Positions 8,699 through 17,600 of a DNA stretch of 64,000 nt are shown here, piece after piece. A program made the position numbers and the translations under genes. Under the pieces are notes generated by a model. It was not told where the DNA came from and did no database searches. It saw nothing but the letters and a program-made list of their open reading frames with translations. The stretch is from positions 85,552 through 149,551 of the forward strand of contig JAQYWR010000011.1 in assembly GCA_029379225.1 (NCBI GenBank), written 5' to 3'. The DNA comes from Nostoc sp. S4 (GTDB lineage Bacteria; Cyanobacteriota; Cyanobacteriia; Cyanobacteriales; Nostocaceae). Positions within the stretch are counted from its first letter, which is position 1. Each line of letters starts with the position of its first letter.

Positions 8699-9865
8699 TC
8701 ATTGCGATATTGATTCCTCTGGCAACAATTCTGATGCTGCTTCAGGTCCAACTACATTCTCAAAATCACTAACTTTAGAAAAACCTTCTGCTGCATCTTT
8801 AATAAAACCAGCCACAGGTACAGCGATTACCAAACCTAAGACTCCACCAATATTAGTGCCAATAAGCAAAGCAATTAATACCCATATTGGTCGAATGCCA
8901 GTAAATTTACCCAAAAGCCGGGGTGCGATCGCCTGATCGATTAACTGGTCAATTACAAAAGCCATCACAAAAACTTTCACTGCTAGCCAAAAGTTATGTG
9001 AGGCGATGATTAAAGTGATTACAACAAGACTGATGGCATCACCAAAGGGAATTAGGCTCAAAAGCCCAACCCCCAAACCAAATAACAAAGCAAACTGGAC
9101 TTGAAAAACTAAAAACACCAATGTTTCTGAAACTCCCATCAGCAAACCCAAAGTTCCCTGACCAATTAAATAATTTTGAAAATTTTGCTGAATCGACTCG
9201 CTGACTTTTTGAGCAAAAGTTCCAGGAAATTTATTAAATAATTCTGACCAAATTCTCGGCCCATCTAACAATAGGTAAAAAGCCAGCACTACTATAATTA
9301 GTGCCTCAGATATATTATCAACTGTATCAATAATAATACTTAAAAGTTTATCAGAAATAAACTCTAATTCATGGGGCAATTGGTTAGTAACTTGTGTTAA
9401 TAATTGTCTGAGATTTACATTTAATTTATGATTAAAAAACCACTCATTTAAAATTTCTAGTTTTTCTTCGCTAGAATCAATCCATTGAGGAAGGACTTTA
9501 GCCATTTCATTAAATTGTTCTAATACAATAGGTAATAAAATAATACCCAAAGCTATAAAAATTAACGATGCTAAGATAAAAACTAAGGCTACTGCATAGC
9601 TGCGTTTAACTCCTCGCCTTTGGAGAATTGAAACAGGGTAGTTTAAAAGGAATGCCAGCAAAGTAGCCAATAAAAGAATTGTCACCACAGGCTGCAAATT
9701 TTGAAAAAGCCAGAATACTAACCAAGCATTCAGAAAAATTAAAGGAAATAATAGTGTCAAAATTAACCATTTAAGTAGTTGATTTAGCGAAAAATTCATA
9801 TTTAATAAATTTGGTAAAACGACAAAATATTTCCCTACTCCCCACTCCTTACTTTCCTCAGCCAT
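8699..9865 (-). CDS. AI-2E family transporter-like membrane protein
   Basis: A 388-residue polytopic membrane protein of the AI-2E/PerM (YdiK, YtvI) family. Helices are visible at the N-terminus (LLKWLILTLLFPLIFLNAWL). An amphipathic middle of about 140 residues follows, then the conserved C-terminal core with LSLIPFGDAIS and VIDQLIDQAIAPRLLG. Family members have been linked to export of the AI-2 signal or to Na+/H+ exchange; the substrate here is unknown. The first 22 codons look like a coding pass through the intergenic repeat AGTAAGGAGTGGGGAGTAGG. The ATG at 9799 (MNFSLNQ) may therefore be the ancestral start, although an AGGA eight bases before 9865 supports the longer form. It lies ten bases after pyrFE. 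Confidence 0.85.
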   Translation of the reverse strand: MAEESKEWGVGKYFVVLPNLLNMNFSLNQLLKWLILTLLFPLIFLNAWLVFWLFQNLQPVVTILLLATLLAFLLNYPVSILQRRGVKRSYAVALVFILASLIFIALGIILLPIVLEQFNEMAKVLPQWIDSSEEKLEILNEWFFNHKLNVNLRQLLTQVTNQLPHELEFISDKLLSIIIDTVDNISEALIIVVLAFYLLLDGPRIWSELFNKFPGTFAQKVSESIQQNFQNYLIGQGTLGLLMGVSETLVFLVFQVQFALLFGLGVGLLSLIPFGDAISLVVITLIIASHNFWLAVKVFVMAFVIDQLIDQAIAPRLLGKFTGIRPIWVLIALLIGTNIGGVLGLVIAVPVAGFIKDAAEGFSKVSDFENVVGPEAASELLPEESISQ

Positions 9866-9875
9866 TAGTCGAGTC

Positions 9876-11309
9876 CTAATTTTCAGTAAAAGCTAAAAAT
9901 TGCTCGTCATTTATCCTTCCTGCTTGATATAGAGTATTAGTAATTTCCGAAAGAGTTAAAACCGCATGACCGCGATAACCATTTTGCTGTAATCTATCTT
10001 TTACACCTTGTTCGTGGTCAATAAATACCACAATGTCATTAACATTTAATCCTGCTGATTCTAACTTTTCTGCTCCTTCCATCACACTTTTGCCGCTGAT
10101 CAAAATATCATCAATAACGACAACTGTTTCACCAGGATGAAAATTACCCTCAATTACTTTTCGAGTTCCGTGGGCTTTTACCTCTTTTCGAGGAAAAACC
10201 ATCGGACAATTAAGGCGCAAGGCTAAACCAGTAGCAGTAGGTAAAGAACCATAAGGAATACCTGCTAACCTATCAAAATAGAGATTCTTCAAAATCTCCT
10301 CATAAGCAGTCAGAACTTGATTAAAAACTTGGGGATTGGAAATAATTTTGCGTAAGTCAATGTAATAAGGAAATACAGATCCTGATGCTTGGACAAAGTT
10401 GCCAAACATAATGCAATCAATGTCATAAAGTTGTAAAATCAAATCCTGTTGCGGATGCTGATTTAGCAAACAAACATCGGGGAACCACACAGAACAAGTA
10501 GAATTTTCGTGAATAATTTCAGTTTTGATTTGATTAATTTCTGCGCGTAAAGACTGAATTTCTTGAGCCAATTGTAGGCTAGCCAACATATCTTGAGGAA
10601 CAGGAATCAGCAAACCATCACCGTTAGTATTCAAGCCTGCTTCTAAAATTGGCTTTAAGTTTGGCTCCTCTGACCAGATGCTACGTGCCATAATAATTCT
10701 TTCAGGAGCAACTGCACGAATTAAAGCCAAAACTTCAGAATTTGTAGTTCCTACTTCCAAACCCAATTGCTCTGGAGTCCCCCAGGTTTTTGATTCTTTT
10801 ACTACCTGCAAATAAAGAGGTGATTCGTCTGTTGGATATTGCTGTAAACTTTCTGCTCCTGGATTAGAAGTACAGCATAAAATAAACACAGCTTTATCAG
10901 GATAAACCAAAAAAGGTACTACATGATCTTGTCCTATATAGGGACTAAGAGTGATTGCATCCACCTGCCATTTTGTAAACACAGTACGAGCAAAGATGTT
11001 ACTTGTATTTAAGTCACTGTGTTTGGCATCCAAAATAATTGGGATGTGGGCTGGAATAGCTGCTAAAGTTTTCTCTAATAGTTCTAAACCTGGAATACCC
11101 AGTGCTTCGTAAAAGCCAAGTGTTGGTTTATAAGCACAAACAAAATCGGAGGTTTCAGAAATAATAAATTGTAACCACTCCCACAAACCAGCAATGATAT
11201 CTTCAGATTCATAATGACTAGGCATCATCTCTGGATTAGGATCGAGTCCTACAAATAGTAAGCTTTGATTTTGTAAAATCTTTTGATTTAATTTATCAAA
11301 AAAGTTCAT
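9876..11309 (-). CDS. pyrFE: Bifunctional OMP decarboxylase / orotate phosphoribosyltransferase
   Basis: A 477-residue fusion. The N-terminal half (about 1-265) is a PyrF-type orotidine-5'-phosphate decarboxylase with the DxKxxD catalytic pattern in LDAKHSDL (D94, K96, D99). The C-terminal half (about 285-477) is a PyrE-type orotate phosphoribosyltransferase with the PRPP loop VVVIDDILISGKS at 396-408. Together they would catalyse the last two steps of de novo UMP synthesis in one cytoplasmic protein. The domain order is the reverse of animal UMP synthase. Similar fusions are known in cyanobacteria. Confidence 0.93.
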   Translation of the reverse strand: MNFFDKLNQKILQNQSLLFVGLDPNPEMMPSHYESEDIIAGLWEWLQFIISETSDFVCAYKPTLGFYEALGIPGLELLEKTLAAIPAHIPIILDAKHSDLNTSNIFARTVFTKWQVDAITLSPYIGQDHVVPFLVYPDKAVFILCCTSNPGAESLQQYPTDESPLYLQVVKESKTWGTPEQLGLEVGTTNSEVLALIRAVAPERIIMARSIWSEEPNLKPILEAGLNTNGDGLLIPVPQDMLASLQLAQEIQSLRAEINQIKTEIIHENSTCSVWFPDVCLLNQHPQQDLILQLYDIDCIMFGNFVQASGSVFPYYIDLRKIISNPQVFNQVLTAYEEILKNLYFDRLAGIPYGSLPTATGLALRLNCPMVFPRKEVKAHGTRKVIEGNFHPGETVVVIDDILISGKSVMEGAEKLESAGLNVNDIVVFIDHEQGVKDRLQQNGYRGHAVLTLSEITNTLYQAGRINDEQFLAFTEN

Positions 11310-11480
11310 ATTTTTTGGTTTTAAATAATGATATATCTCAATTATAAATTTAGCTTTTACCTCTTACATAAATTTTGGCGATTAATATTTGTCATGCATG
11401 AGGTAACAGATACACAAAGAGGAAATAGATGCTTATATATTTGGCAATTAATAAATTTATTTATTCTCAAACTTTAACTC

Positions 11481-11510
11481 ATAACTCCTATACAGACAAG
11501 GGTTAATCGC
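11481..11510 (+). repeat. 30-base dispersed repeat, copy 1
   Basis: The core TACAGACAAGGGTTAATCGC (11491-11510) is found exactly, in reverse complement, at 20364-20383. With the flanking AACTCCTA the match extends to 27 of 30 bases. It lies upstream of pyrFE. Confidence 0.75.
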
Positions 11511-11621
11511 ATCTACTCCTAACAATCTAGATTCCTGCAAACCATTCATAACCCAGATCCTCTCAATAGCCTTTAAAAGGAGATAAATAACTAGTCAATG
11601 TAATTTTTGTCATTTTGCAAA

Positions 11622-11740
11622 TGACTAATGAACAATACTTCGACTCCCTTCCCTATGGGACGCTCTTGCTAGCTTGCTTAAGAGCAGGGCTACGACTACG
11701 CTCAGGGCAAGTCGCTCAGTACAAGTGACCAATGACAATC
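11622..11740. repeat. Dispersed repeat, copy 2 (core GCTCAGTACAAGTG)
   Basis: Shares ACTTCGACTCCCTTCCCTA, AGCTTGCTTAAGAGCAGGG, TACGACTACGCT and GCTCAGTACAAGTG with copy 3 at 57523-57659, in the same order, and the last block also with copy 1. It is flanked by ATGAC/GTCAT-rich words. Confidence 0.75.
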
Positions 11741-11917
11741 TTGACAGAAAATATTGCAATAACTCAGTGCATAGCTTGTACTGAATTTTAGCCTGATTTG
11801 GTACTAGTTTTTTACAAAGTTCTAATACAAGGAGTGAGGGGAAGAGTTGCTGCAACTTCCCGTATATTCTCCTTAAAACGAGGATTCGAGTATTCAATAT
11901 GACTTTTACAATATCCT

Positions 11918-14494
11918 CTATGCTGATGGCAATTGAATATTTTTAATAAATAAGCTTTGTAAGCGGTGCATTTGAGACCCTATTTGGTGTAGTAAATCGC
12001 CTTTGCCTAGTAGATAAGCTGCTGCTGTATGTTTTCCGCCCAAAACAATAGCTGAGTCTGCTTCACTCGCGGTACGTAGAGCAACTCGTCCTGGTAGATT
12101 TGAGCGGATTATCGGTGTAACAACTTTTGCTTCTGGGCGTTGAGTGGCGATAATTAGATGAATTCCAGCGGCTCGTGCCATTGCTCCGAGTCGTTTAATA
12201 CTTTGTTCTAGTGATGTGCGGGCTTCTTTTTCTGCCATAAAGTCGGCATATTCATCAAAAATGCAGACAATGCGAGGTAAAAGCTGAGTGGAGCGTTGAT
12301 TGTAAGTATTTAAATCGGCACACGCAGCTTTTTCAAAGTGATGGTAACGCGATTCCATCTCTGCGACCAATTCTTCCATAAGTTTAATGGCGCGATCGCT
12401 ATCTTTAACAACTGGCGAATACAACCAGGGCATTTTTTCAAACTCTGGAAATGTGACTCGCTTGGGGTCAACTAGAGCGATTTTCAGATGTTGCGGAGAA
12501 TGGCGATATAGTAAGCTCAGGAGGAGCGATCGTAAAAATTCACTCTTACCGCTACCAGTTGTACCACCAACTAAAAAATGACAAGTATTCGCATCAGATA
12601 AATCAGCTTCTACCAATTCTCCTTCAATACTCACCCCAATCGCAATTTTTATAGGTACTGCTGGAGGTAAAAATTGCGGCTGAATATACTTTTCAAAATT
12701 CGCAATTTGCCTATCTGGACGCGGCAAATCAATGCTGACATAACCAGCTTGCGGTGCAATTAACGGCGGATTTGCTAACCCCATCTGCACTTGTAAATCT
12801 GCTGACAATTTTAATAGGGCATTAATTTTCACACCTAAATGAGGTTTGAGTTTCACCCGAATAAAAGCCGGTCCAACAGCAGCACCATGATAGTCTACAC
12901 TAATGCCAAACGATTGCAAAGTCGTAACCAAATCTTCACCAATAGCATCAGCATCAACAGAATTTATTTTTGTGGAGTCGGCATCTTGCCTGCCATTATT
13001 CTCATCTTTAAATGGTAAATTAGATGCTGAAATCACAACAGTTGAAGGAAAAAAAGTCTGACATTTTTGCTGTTGTGGACAAATTTTACATAGATAAGGC
13101 TGAGTTGTTGGCGGTGGTGAATTGGGATAAGGTGATTCCCAAGTCAGCCATTGTTGCATCTGGTGTAATTTATAGGGAATCAACTGATGCACTGTATTTT
13201 CTAGCTGTTCCCAAGAATATTGATACTCTTTAAACTCTGGCAAAACACAATAAACTGCCGAGTCAACTGCTACCTTTTTTTGATGCCAAAGCATATAACT
13301 ATAAAGAGCAACTTGAGCCAATTGTGCTGATGGATCTACTGGCTGATAAGTTTTAAATTCAAGTACACACAAACGTTTAACTTCACAATTATAAACCAAA
13401 CAATCAAATTCACCTCCTACCCTTTGTTGTGTGCCATCAGGTAGCTGAAAATAATGCTCAAGCTTACGTTCTTGAGAAACAAAAGTATTGCGAATAACTA
13501 CTTCTGCACTACAATAACGTCGATTGACAACAAGTAATTCTGCAAAGCGTCTGATTAATCCTTGTAATCCTTGCCAAACTTTGTATAATGGTTGCGCTGT
13601 ACTTGGATTTTGTTCAACAGTTTTTTCTAGATAAGTAGAAAATTTAATTTCATAAAAAAGCTGTTGAAGATGAGATGCAATCTCATTAATATTTAATTGA
13701 GATGTACTATTTGTGAATACTTCTTGGAATCTGGACTCACTAATAGCTAACTTAATAAAACTATCCGCTAATTGATGAAAGCTATTACCAATACCAATTT
13801 GATTATCTGGTGGTATGAATAAAGTATTACCACCAAATTTTTGATGTAAATAAAACAACCGGGGACATTCAAAAGCGACTCTGACTTTAGTAGCTGTTAA
13901 AGATGTATTTTTTGAATCATCAGGCATAATATTAAAAATATTAGTTACAAAATTAGGATTATAAATTTTTAATAAACGGCGATGAACAGCAGCCAAATAG
14001 ACTGTATCCATAGCCGCATAATGTAGCTGCTTGTCACTCAGAGGACGCTTTCCCCAGTCACTTCTACCTTCTTCTGTATCTACATCGGAAAATTGGCAAA
14101 GTTCTGTTGCTAGAGTTTTTAGTTTTAAATTAGATGTTTGTAATGTTTTAAGGCTAATTTTTCTTGCTAGCTTGAGGGTACAGGTAATATTTTGTGCAGA
14201 CTTGTCACCCAAGTATTTTAAATCAAAACTTGCATTGTGAAATACTTTCTCAATTTGAGAATTAACCATAATTTGGTGAATAAAGAATGCAATCAAATCA
14301 GGTCGATCCAACACATCGAGAATATAAGCAAATTTTCCTGTAGAATCTGTAGGTTCTGCTAATATTTGAATTAATGATAGTTTGGGATATGGAGTATTCC
14401 AATTAGCTACTTCTGTATCTAGCCATAGCACTTTAGCCAAGGCGAATTTTGTAATTTGGTTCTGTATTTCAGCAAATTCTTTCAAGTAGTGCAT
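11918..14494 (-). CDS. RNase D-like exonuclease / Cas4-like nuclease / FtsK translocase fusion
   Basis: An 858-residue protein with three recognisable modules. Residues about 15-175 form a DEDDy 3'-5' exonuclease of the RNase D type: D26/E28 in LDTE, D91 in HNASFDLKYL, and Y159/D163 in LHYAAMDTVYL. Residues about 200-480 form a PD-(D/E)XK nuclease with D364, E379 and K381 (LEFKTY), QxxxY at 394-398, and four cysteines (C210 in ECPRLFY; C469, C472, C478) placed as in the Fe-S nucleases Cas4 and AddB. Residues about 515-850 form an FtsK/SpoIIIE motor: an alpha-domain-like part, Walker A GGTTGSGKS (643-651), Walker B CIFDEYADF and ATQRP. There is no membrane segment and no gamma domain, so it is not a normal FtsK. 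The gene follows the AAA ATPase gene by 21 bases. I infer a DNA-processing or defence role; the combination is unfamiliar to me. Confidence 0.88.
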   Translation of the reverse strand: MHYLKEFAEIQNQITKFALAKVLWLDTEVANWNTPYPKLSLIQILAEPTDSTGKFAYILDVLDRPDLIAFFIHQIMVNSQIEKVFHNASFDLKYLGDKSAQNITCTLKLARKISLKTLQTSNLKLKTLATELCQFSDVDTEEGRSDWGKRPLSDKQLHYAAMDTVYLAAVHRRLLKIYNPNFVTNIFNIMPDDSKNTSLTATKVRVAFECPRLFYLHQKFGGNTLFIPPDNQIGIGNSFHQLADSFIKLAISESRFQEVFTNSTSQLNINEIASHLQQLFYEIKFSTYLEKTVEQNPSTAQPLYKVWQGLQGLIRRFAELLVVNRRYCSAEVVIRNTFVSQERKLEHYFQLPDGTQQRVGGEFDCLVYNCEVKRLCVLEFKTYQPVDPSAQLAQVALYSYMLWHQKKVAVDSAVYCVLPEFKEYQYSWEQLENTVHQLIPYKLHQMQQWLTWESPYPNSPPPTTQPYLCKICPQQQKCQTFFPSTVVISASNLPFKDENNGRQDADSTKINSVDADAIGEDLVTTLQSFGISVDYHGAAVGPAFIRVKLKPHLGVKINALLKLSADLQVQMGLANPPLIAPQAGYVSIDLPRPDRQIANFEKYIQPQFLPPAVPIKIAIGVSIEGELVEADLSDANTCHFLVGGTTGSGKSEFLRSLLLSLLYRHSPQHLKIALVDPKRVTFPEFEKMPWLYSPVVKDSDRAIKLMEELVAEMESRYHHFEKAACADLNTYNQRSTQLLPRIVCIFDEYADFMAEKEARTSLEQSIKRLGAMARAAGIHLIIATQRPEAKVVTPIIRSNLPGRVALRTASEADSAIVLGGKHTAAAYLLGKGDLLHQIGSQMHRLQSLFIKNIQLPSA

Positions 14495-14515
14495 TGGCTA
14501 AAATTTTATCAACAG

Positions 14516-16540
14516 TTATCTATGAGCCACTAAACAAATTAATTGGTCTTGCAGTTTAGCTTGCGTGTCAATAATTTTCACTTTTCTTTCCTGACATAAT
14601 AGATTAATTAAATGCTGAGTATCAGTTTCATTTACAGAAGGAAATTGACTACCAGCCTCCTTAATTAAAGTTGGTACTCCCATAAATATTTGGGTTTTTA
14701 CTAAATTTAATAAAAAATCTTTTACTGGTCGCAAATCTATAATTCTCGGATCTGGATCGGGTTTTTGCTTAGTAACAATTCTTAAATCTTGTAATAAAGT
14801 ACATTGTTCCAAAATTTTTGACTCACGGATTAAAGATTTTAGTGCAAGTAAAGTAATAGTTTTACCAGCAATAACTAATTCCTGAGCAAGTGCAGAATTA
14901 ACCAAGCTATGGTATGTCGCTAAGTAGTGAACTGAAGCAAGATTTGGTTTAATGTGAATATGCTTAGTGCCAGTGAAAATCTGACTATAGATTTTATATC
15001 CAGCGAGTTTTGCATTTCCTACACTTCCAATTCTAATTAGATATAGCCTTTGACAAACATTTTGTTGAATAGTTTTTTGACAAGCGTTCATCACATTAAA
15101 AAAACTTCTCATATTACCATCTTCTGTCCAGACTATTCCTACATTTTCTTGTTTAGATGGCAGTTGATAACTTAGTGAATAGCTTGCATAAGCTCCAGTG
15201 ATGAGTTTAGGTTTAATTGCCTGTACTTGTAATGCTTCTAAAGCTTCTTGCACCATCCTGATGAGATCGGGTGCTGCTAGAAGAGAGATTTTATCTATCT
15301 TAGTCTGAACTTTTTTATACTCTTGCTGCCATAGCAATTGAAATTCAGCTTGTTCTCTTTCTTGTTCAGTAAGTTGACGCTTTTTACCAAGTGTGTTAGG
15401 CTCATCAATCAATGAAAGTTTATATTCCTGATACTCTAATCTGCCAAGAACAAACGCATTTCTTGGCATAGTTTTACTACCAGGAAAATTTTCATCTAAT
15501 AATTGTCTCTTCAAAGGAAAAATAGGTGAATCAGGTTTAGGATTTGCTTCTTGATGTAGAGGTTGTAATCTGTAAGCCCAAAGTGCTTCTGCTTGAGTAA
15601 AATCAATGGATTTTAGTGATATCAATCGCTCTATTCTGGCTTTGTCTGACTGTTGAATGTAACGATAACTTTGCTTCCAGCCGTTGGTAACTATACTGAT
15701 GATAATGAGAAAATTTTTCAGATTTTCACTGTGAATAGTAGTATTTATATTAAATAAAGCTTGAGGATTAGAAGGCCAACTTGGCAGTGTTTCAACTTGG
15801 TCAAAGCATAAAACAATCGGTTGAGTCGCAGTAGAAATTTTACCAAAATTAGCCAAAATATTCTTTGCTGCGTCTTCTACATCAATGCAGTGTTTAAGTC
15901 TCAAAGCTTGCATTGATTCTTCGCTTAAATTATCTCCTCTTAACCATTCACAGGCTAAAGGGTACAGTTCTGGATCAGTCAGATCGTGTAATACTCCAAA
16001 AAAAATATCAGGATTATAGATACCTGTTTTTAAATAGGTCTTTTTAAGATGGTTAATAAACTTTTGGCGATCGCCTAATAATAATTGCCAAAAGCTATCA
16101 TTAAAAAGCTGCTTTTTTAGATTAGTTTTTGTGAACACAGATAAATTTTTCAGCCACAGTATTAACTGAGAGTCCTCCTGTCCTTCTGGTACTTGAATTA
16201 AACTATCAACTGTATTCCTTAGCACATGACGCCACATATAATCGTTATCAACCCAAGGCCCTATATAAGCAAAGAAAGCTTTTGAGTTAAAGGTGCGTTT
16301 TAACCTACCTAAAAGATAGCTTTTGCCAGAACCAGAATCACCTACAAGTAAAACAGTACGACTACCATTATCTGTAGTTACTAAATTGAGAAATCCTTCA
16401 ATTTCTGTGATTGCCTCTTGATGAATTGACTCAACTATAGACTCTAATTCATGATTTTGACCCCAAAAATTACCCGTCCTCAAATTTACTAGGTCAAACG
16501 GGTTAACCTCGCGTTTAATAATATCGTTGATAGATGCCAT
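14516..16540 (-). CDS. AAA-type ATPase with unknown C-terminal domain
   Basis: A 674-residue protein. An N-terminal helix (IIKREVNPFDLVN) and a WGQNHELESIV box-like segment precede Walker A GDSGSGKS (67-74). Walker B is PIVLCFDQVE (241-250), and a sensor-1-like strand IIISIVTNGWKQ follows. The arrangement resembles ORC/Cdc6- or STAND-like ATPases. The C-terminal part (about 430-600, around QENVGIVWTEDGNMRSF and YLIRIGS) is a separate alpha/beta domain I cannot name. The gene lies between the winged-helix-like gene (55 to 110 bases upstream, depending on start) and the nuclease-translocase fusion (21 bases downstream), so it is probably the switch or loader ATPase of the same system. There is no membrane segment. 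Confidence 0.75.
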   Translation of the reverse strand: MASINDIIKREVNPFDLVNLRTGNFWGQNHELESIVESIHQEAITEIEGFLNLVTTDNGSRTVLLVGDSGSGKSYLLGRLKRTFNSKAFFAYIGPWVDNDYMWRHVLRNTVDSLIQVPEGQEDSQLILWLKNLSVFTKTNLKKQLFNDSFWQLLLGDRQKFINHLKKTYLKTGIYNPDIFFGVLHDLTDPELYPLACEWLRGDNLSEESMQALRLKHCIDVEDAAKNILANFGKISTATQPIVLCFDQVETLPSWPSNPQALFNINTTIHSENLKNFLIIISIVTNGWKQSYRYIQQSDKARIERLISLKSIDFTQAEALWAYRLQPLHQEANPKPDSPIFPLKRQLLDENFPGSKTMPRNAFVLGRLEYQEYKLSLIDEPNTLGKKRQLTEQEREQAEFQLLWQQEYKKVQTKIDKISLLAAPDLIRMVQEALEALQVQAIKPKLITGAYASYSLSYQLPSKQENVGIVWTEDGNMRSFFNVMNACQKTIQQNVCQRLYLIRIGSVGNAKLAGYKIYSQIFTGTKHIHIKPNLASVHYLATYHSLVNSALAQELVIAGKTITLLALKSLIRESKILEQCTLLQDLRIVTKQKPDPDPRIIDLRPVKDFLLNLVKTQIFMGVPTLIKEAGSQFPSVNETDTQHLINLLCQERKVKIIDTQAKLQDQLICLVAHR

Positions 16541-16595
16541 AATTAATTAAAATGATTGAGCAAACTTAATTTGGATGAAAAAAGTGTGTGTATTG

Positions 16596-17429
16596 TTAGT
16601 TCATAGTGATAAAGAACAACGAACCACCCACCTTTTGTAAAATTCCAGCATCAATTTGTTCTGTATTGTAGGGTGTCGGGTCTAATAGAGAACTCAAATC
16701 AATTTGATCGCTCGCTTGCAAACGATATAAAGCCTTATCTAATTCATCTCGTGAGAATGGCGGTTGTAATTTTTCCCGCAGATGGAAAATGGGCAAATAA
16801 TTGTCAGTACCCAATTCTTGGTCTAATTTCTCAATAATTTGTAAAATTTCTTCATCACTGATTTGTTTATCAGGGATATTGACGGTAGGTAGCGCAGTAG
16901 AAACTTCCTCTGGCTTCACCCGCACAGCTTTTCGTAAAAAGCGTAGGTAATTACCCAGCAATTCCAAGCTGATGGCGGGTTGAACACCTTTGTTAGGGCT
17001 GTAATCATCCCGTAAATACTCAATTCCTCGTTGAGTTAGCCAAACTTCAGGTTGTATCCTTTTAATTCCTCGTTCAGCTTCAATCAAACCCCGATCGCTC
17101 AACACCTCCAATATCGCATCTCGTTCCGCAGCTTTTGGTGAAGTAATTTTGCTGGGAGCGATTTTACCCGAAGCTTTACCGATTTTCTCTAATACCTTGA
17201 GTTCTTTATCTGCGATGGGTACTTCGCCGGGATTTTTGAGTACGGCTTGACCAGGCGGTAAAATTTTAACTGTGGTAACCTCGCGGGTATAGTCTACCAG
17301 TTCGCGATCGCCCAATTCTTTACAAATTTTATTTTTCTCAGTTTTAAAACTATCAAAGGCATTAAGCCCTGCTCGATAATCGGTAAATCCCAATAACTTT
17401 AAGAGAAACTTTAACTCTTTAGTATCCAT
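16596..17429 (-). CDS. Winged-helix-like protein of the FtsK-fusion operon
   Basis: A soluble protein of about 277 residues from the ATG at 17429 (MDTKELKF); an upstream in-frame ATG at 17492 would add 21 residues of unconvincing sequence. The region around ILEVLSDRGLIEAERG followed by VWLTQRGIEYLRDD has the helix-turn-helix plus wing pattern of MarR-like winged helices. A second similar unit is suggested by FHLREKLQPPFSRDELDKAL. The middle contains Lys/Pro-rich linkers. As first gene of the three-gene set it may bind DNA and recruit the ATPase, or act as the regulator. Function is not known from any family I recognise. Confidence 0.65.
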   Translation of the reverse strand: MDTKELKFLLKLLGFTDYRAGLNAFDSFKTEKNKICKELGDRELVDYTREVTTVKILPPGQAVLKNPGEVPIADKELKVLEKIGKASGKIAPSKITSPKAAERDAILEVLSDRGLIEAERGIKRIQPEVWLTQRGIEYLRDDYSPNKGVQPAISLELLGNYLRFLRKAVRVKPEEVSTALPTVNIPDKQISDEEILQIIEKLDQELGTDNYLPIFHLREKLQPPFSRDELDKALYRLQASDQIDLSSLLDPTPYNTEQIDAGILQKVGGSLFFITMN

Positions 17430-17600
17430 GCCAGTAGTTTTACCTGTATGTGAATCAGCAATACTGTAGCTTGAAGATAAAAATTTACACATCTTTTATC
17501 GTAGCTATAATTAGTGCGAATGACTACAGGTTGTTAAGCAATATATTACAAGCAGCATCTAGCTGAATATTGATACTTTTAAAACTTGATACTTTGCAGA

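Larger units (their letters stand above)
11310..11917. other. Intergenic region between pyrFE and the FtsK-fusion gene
   Basis: About 600 bases holding repeats and no convincing gene. 11481-11510 is a 30-base element whose reverse complement recurs at 20364-20393 (27 of 30 bases). 11622-11740 is copy 2 of the GCTCAGTACAAGTG dispersed repeat. A 90-codon open frame at 11625-11897 on the minus strand runs through this repeat and is not a credible protein. Confidence 0.6.

Noticed and set aside
11625..11897. A 90-codon minus-strand open frame
   Set aside because: It runs through a dispersed repeat, has no recognisable motif, and its composition matches repeat DNA, not protein.
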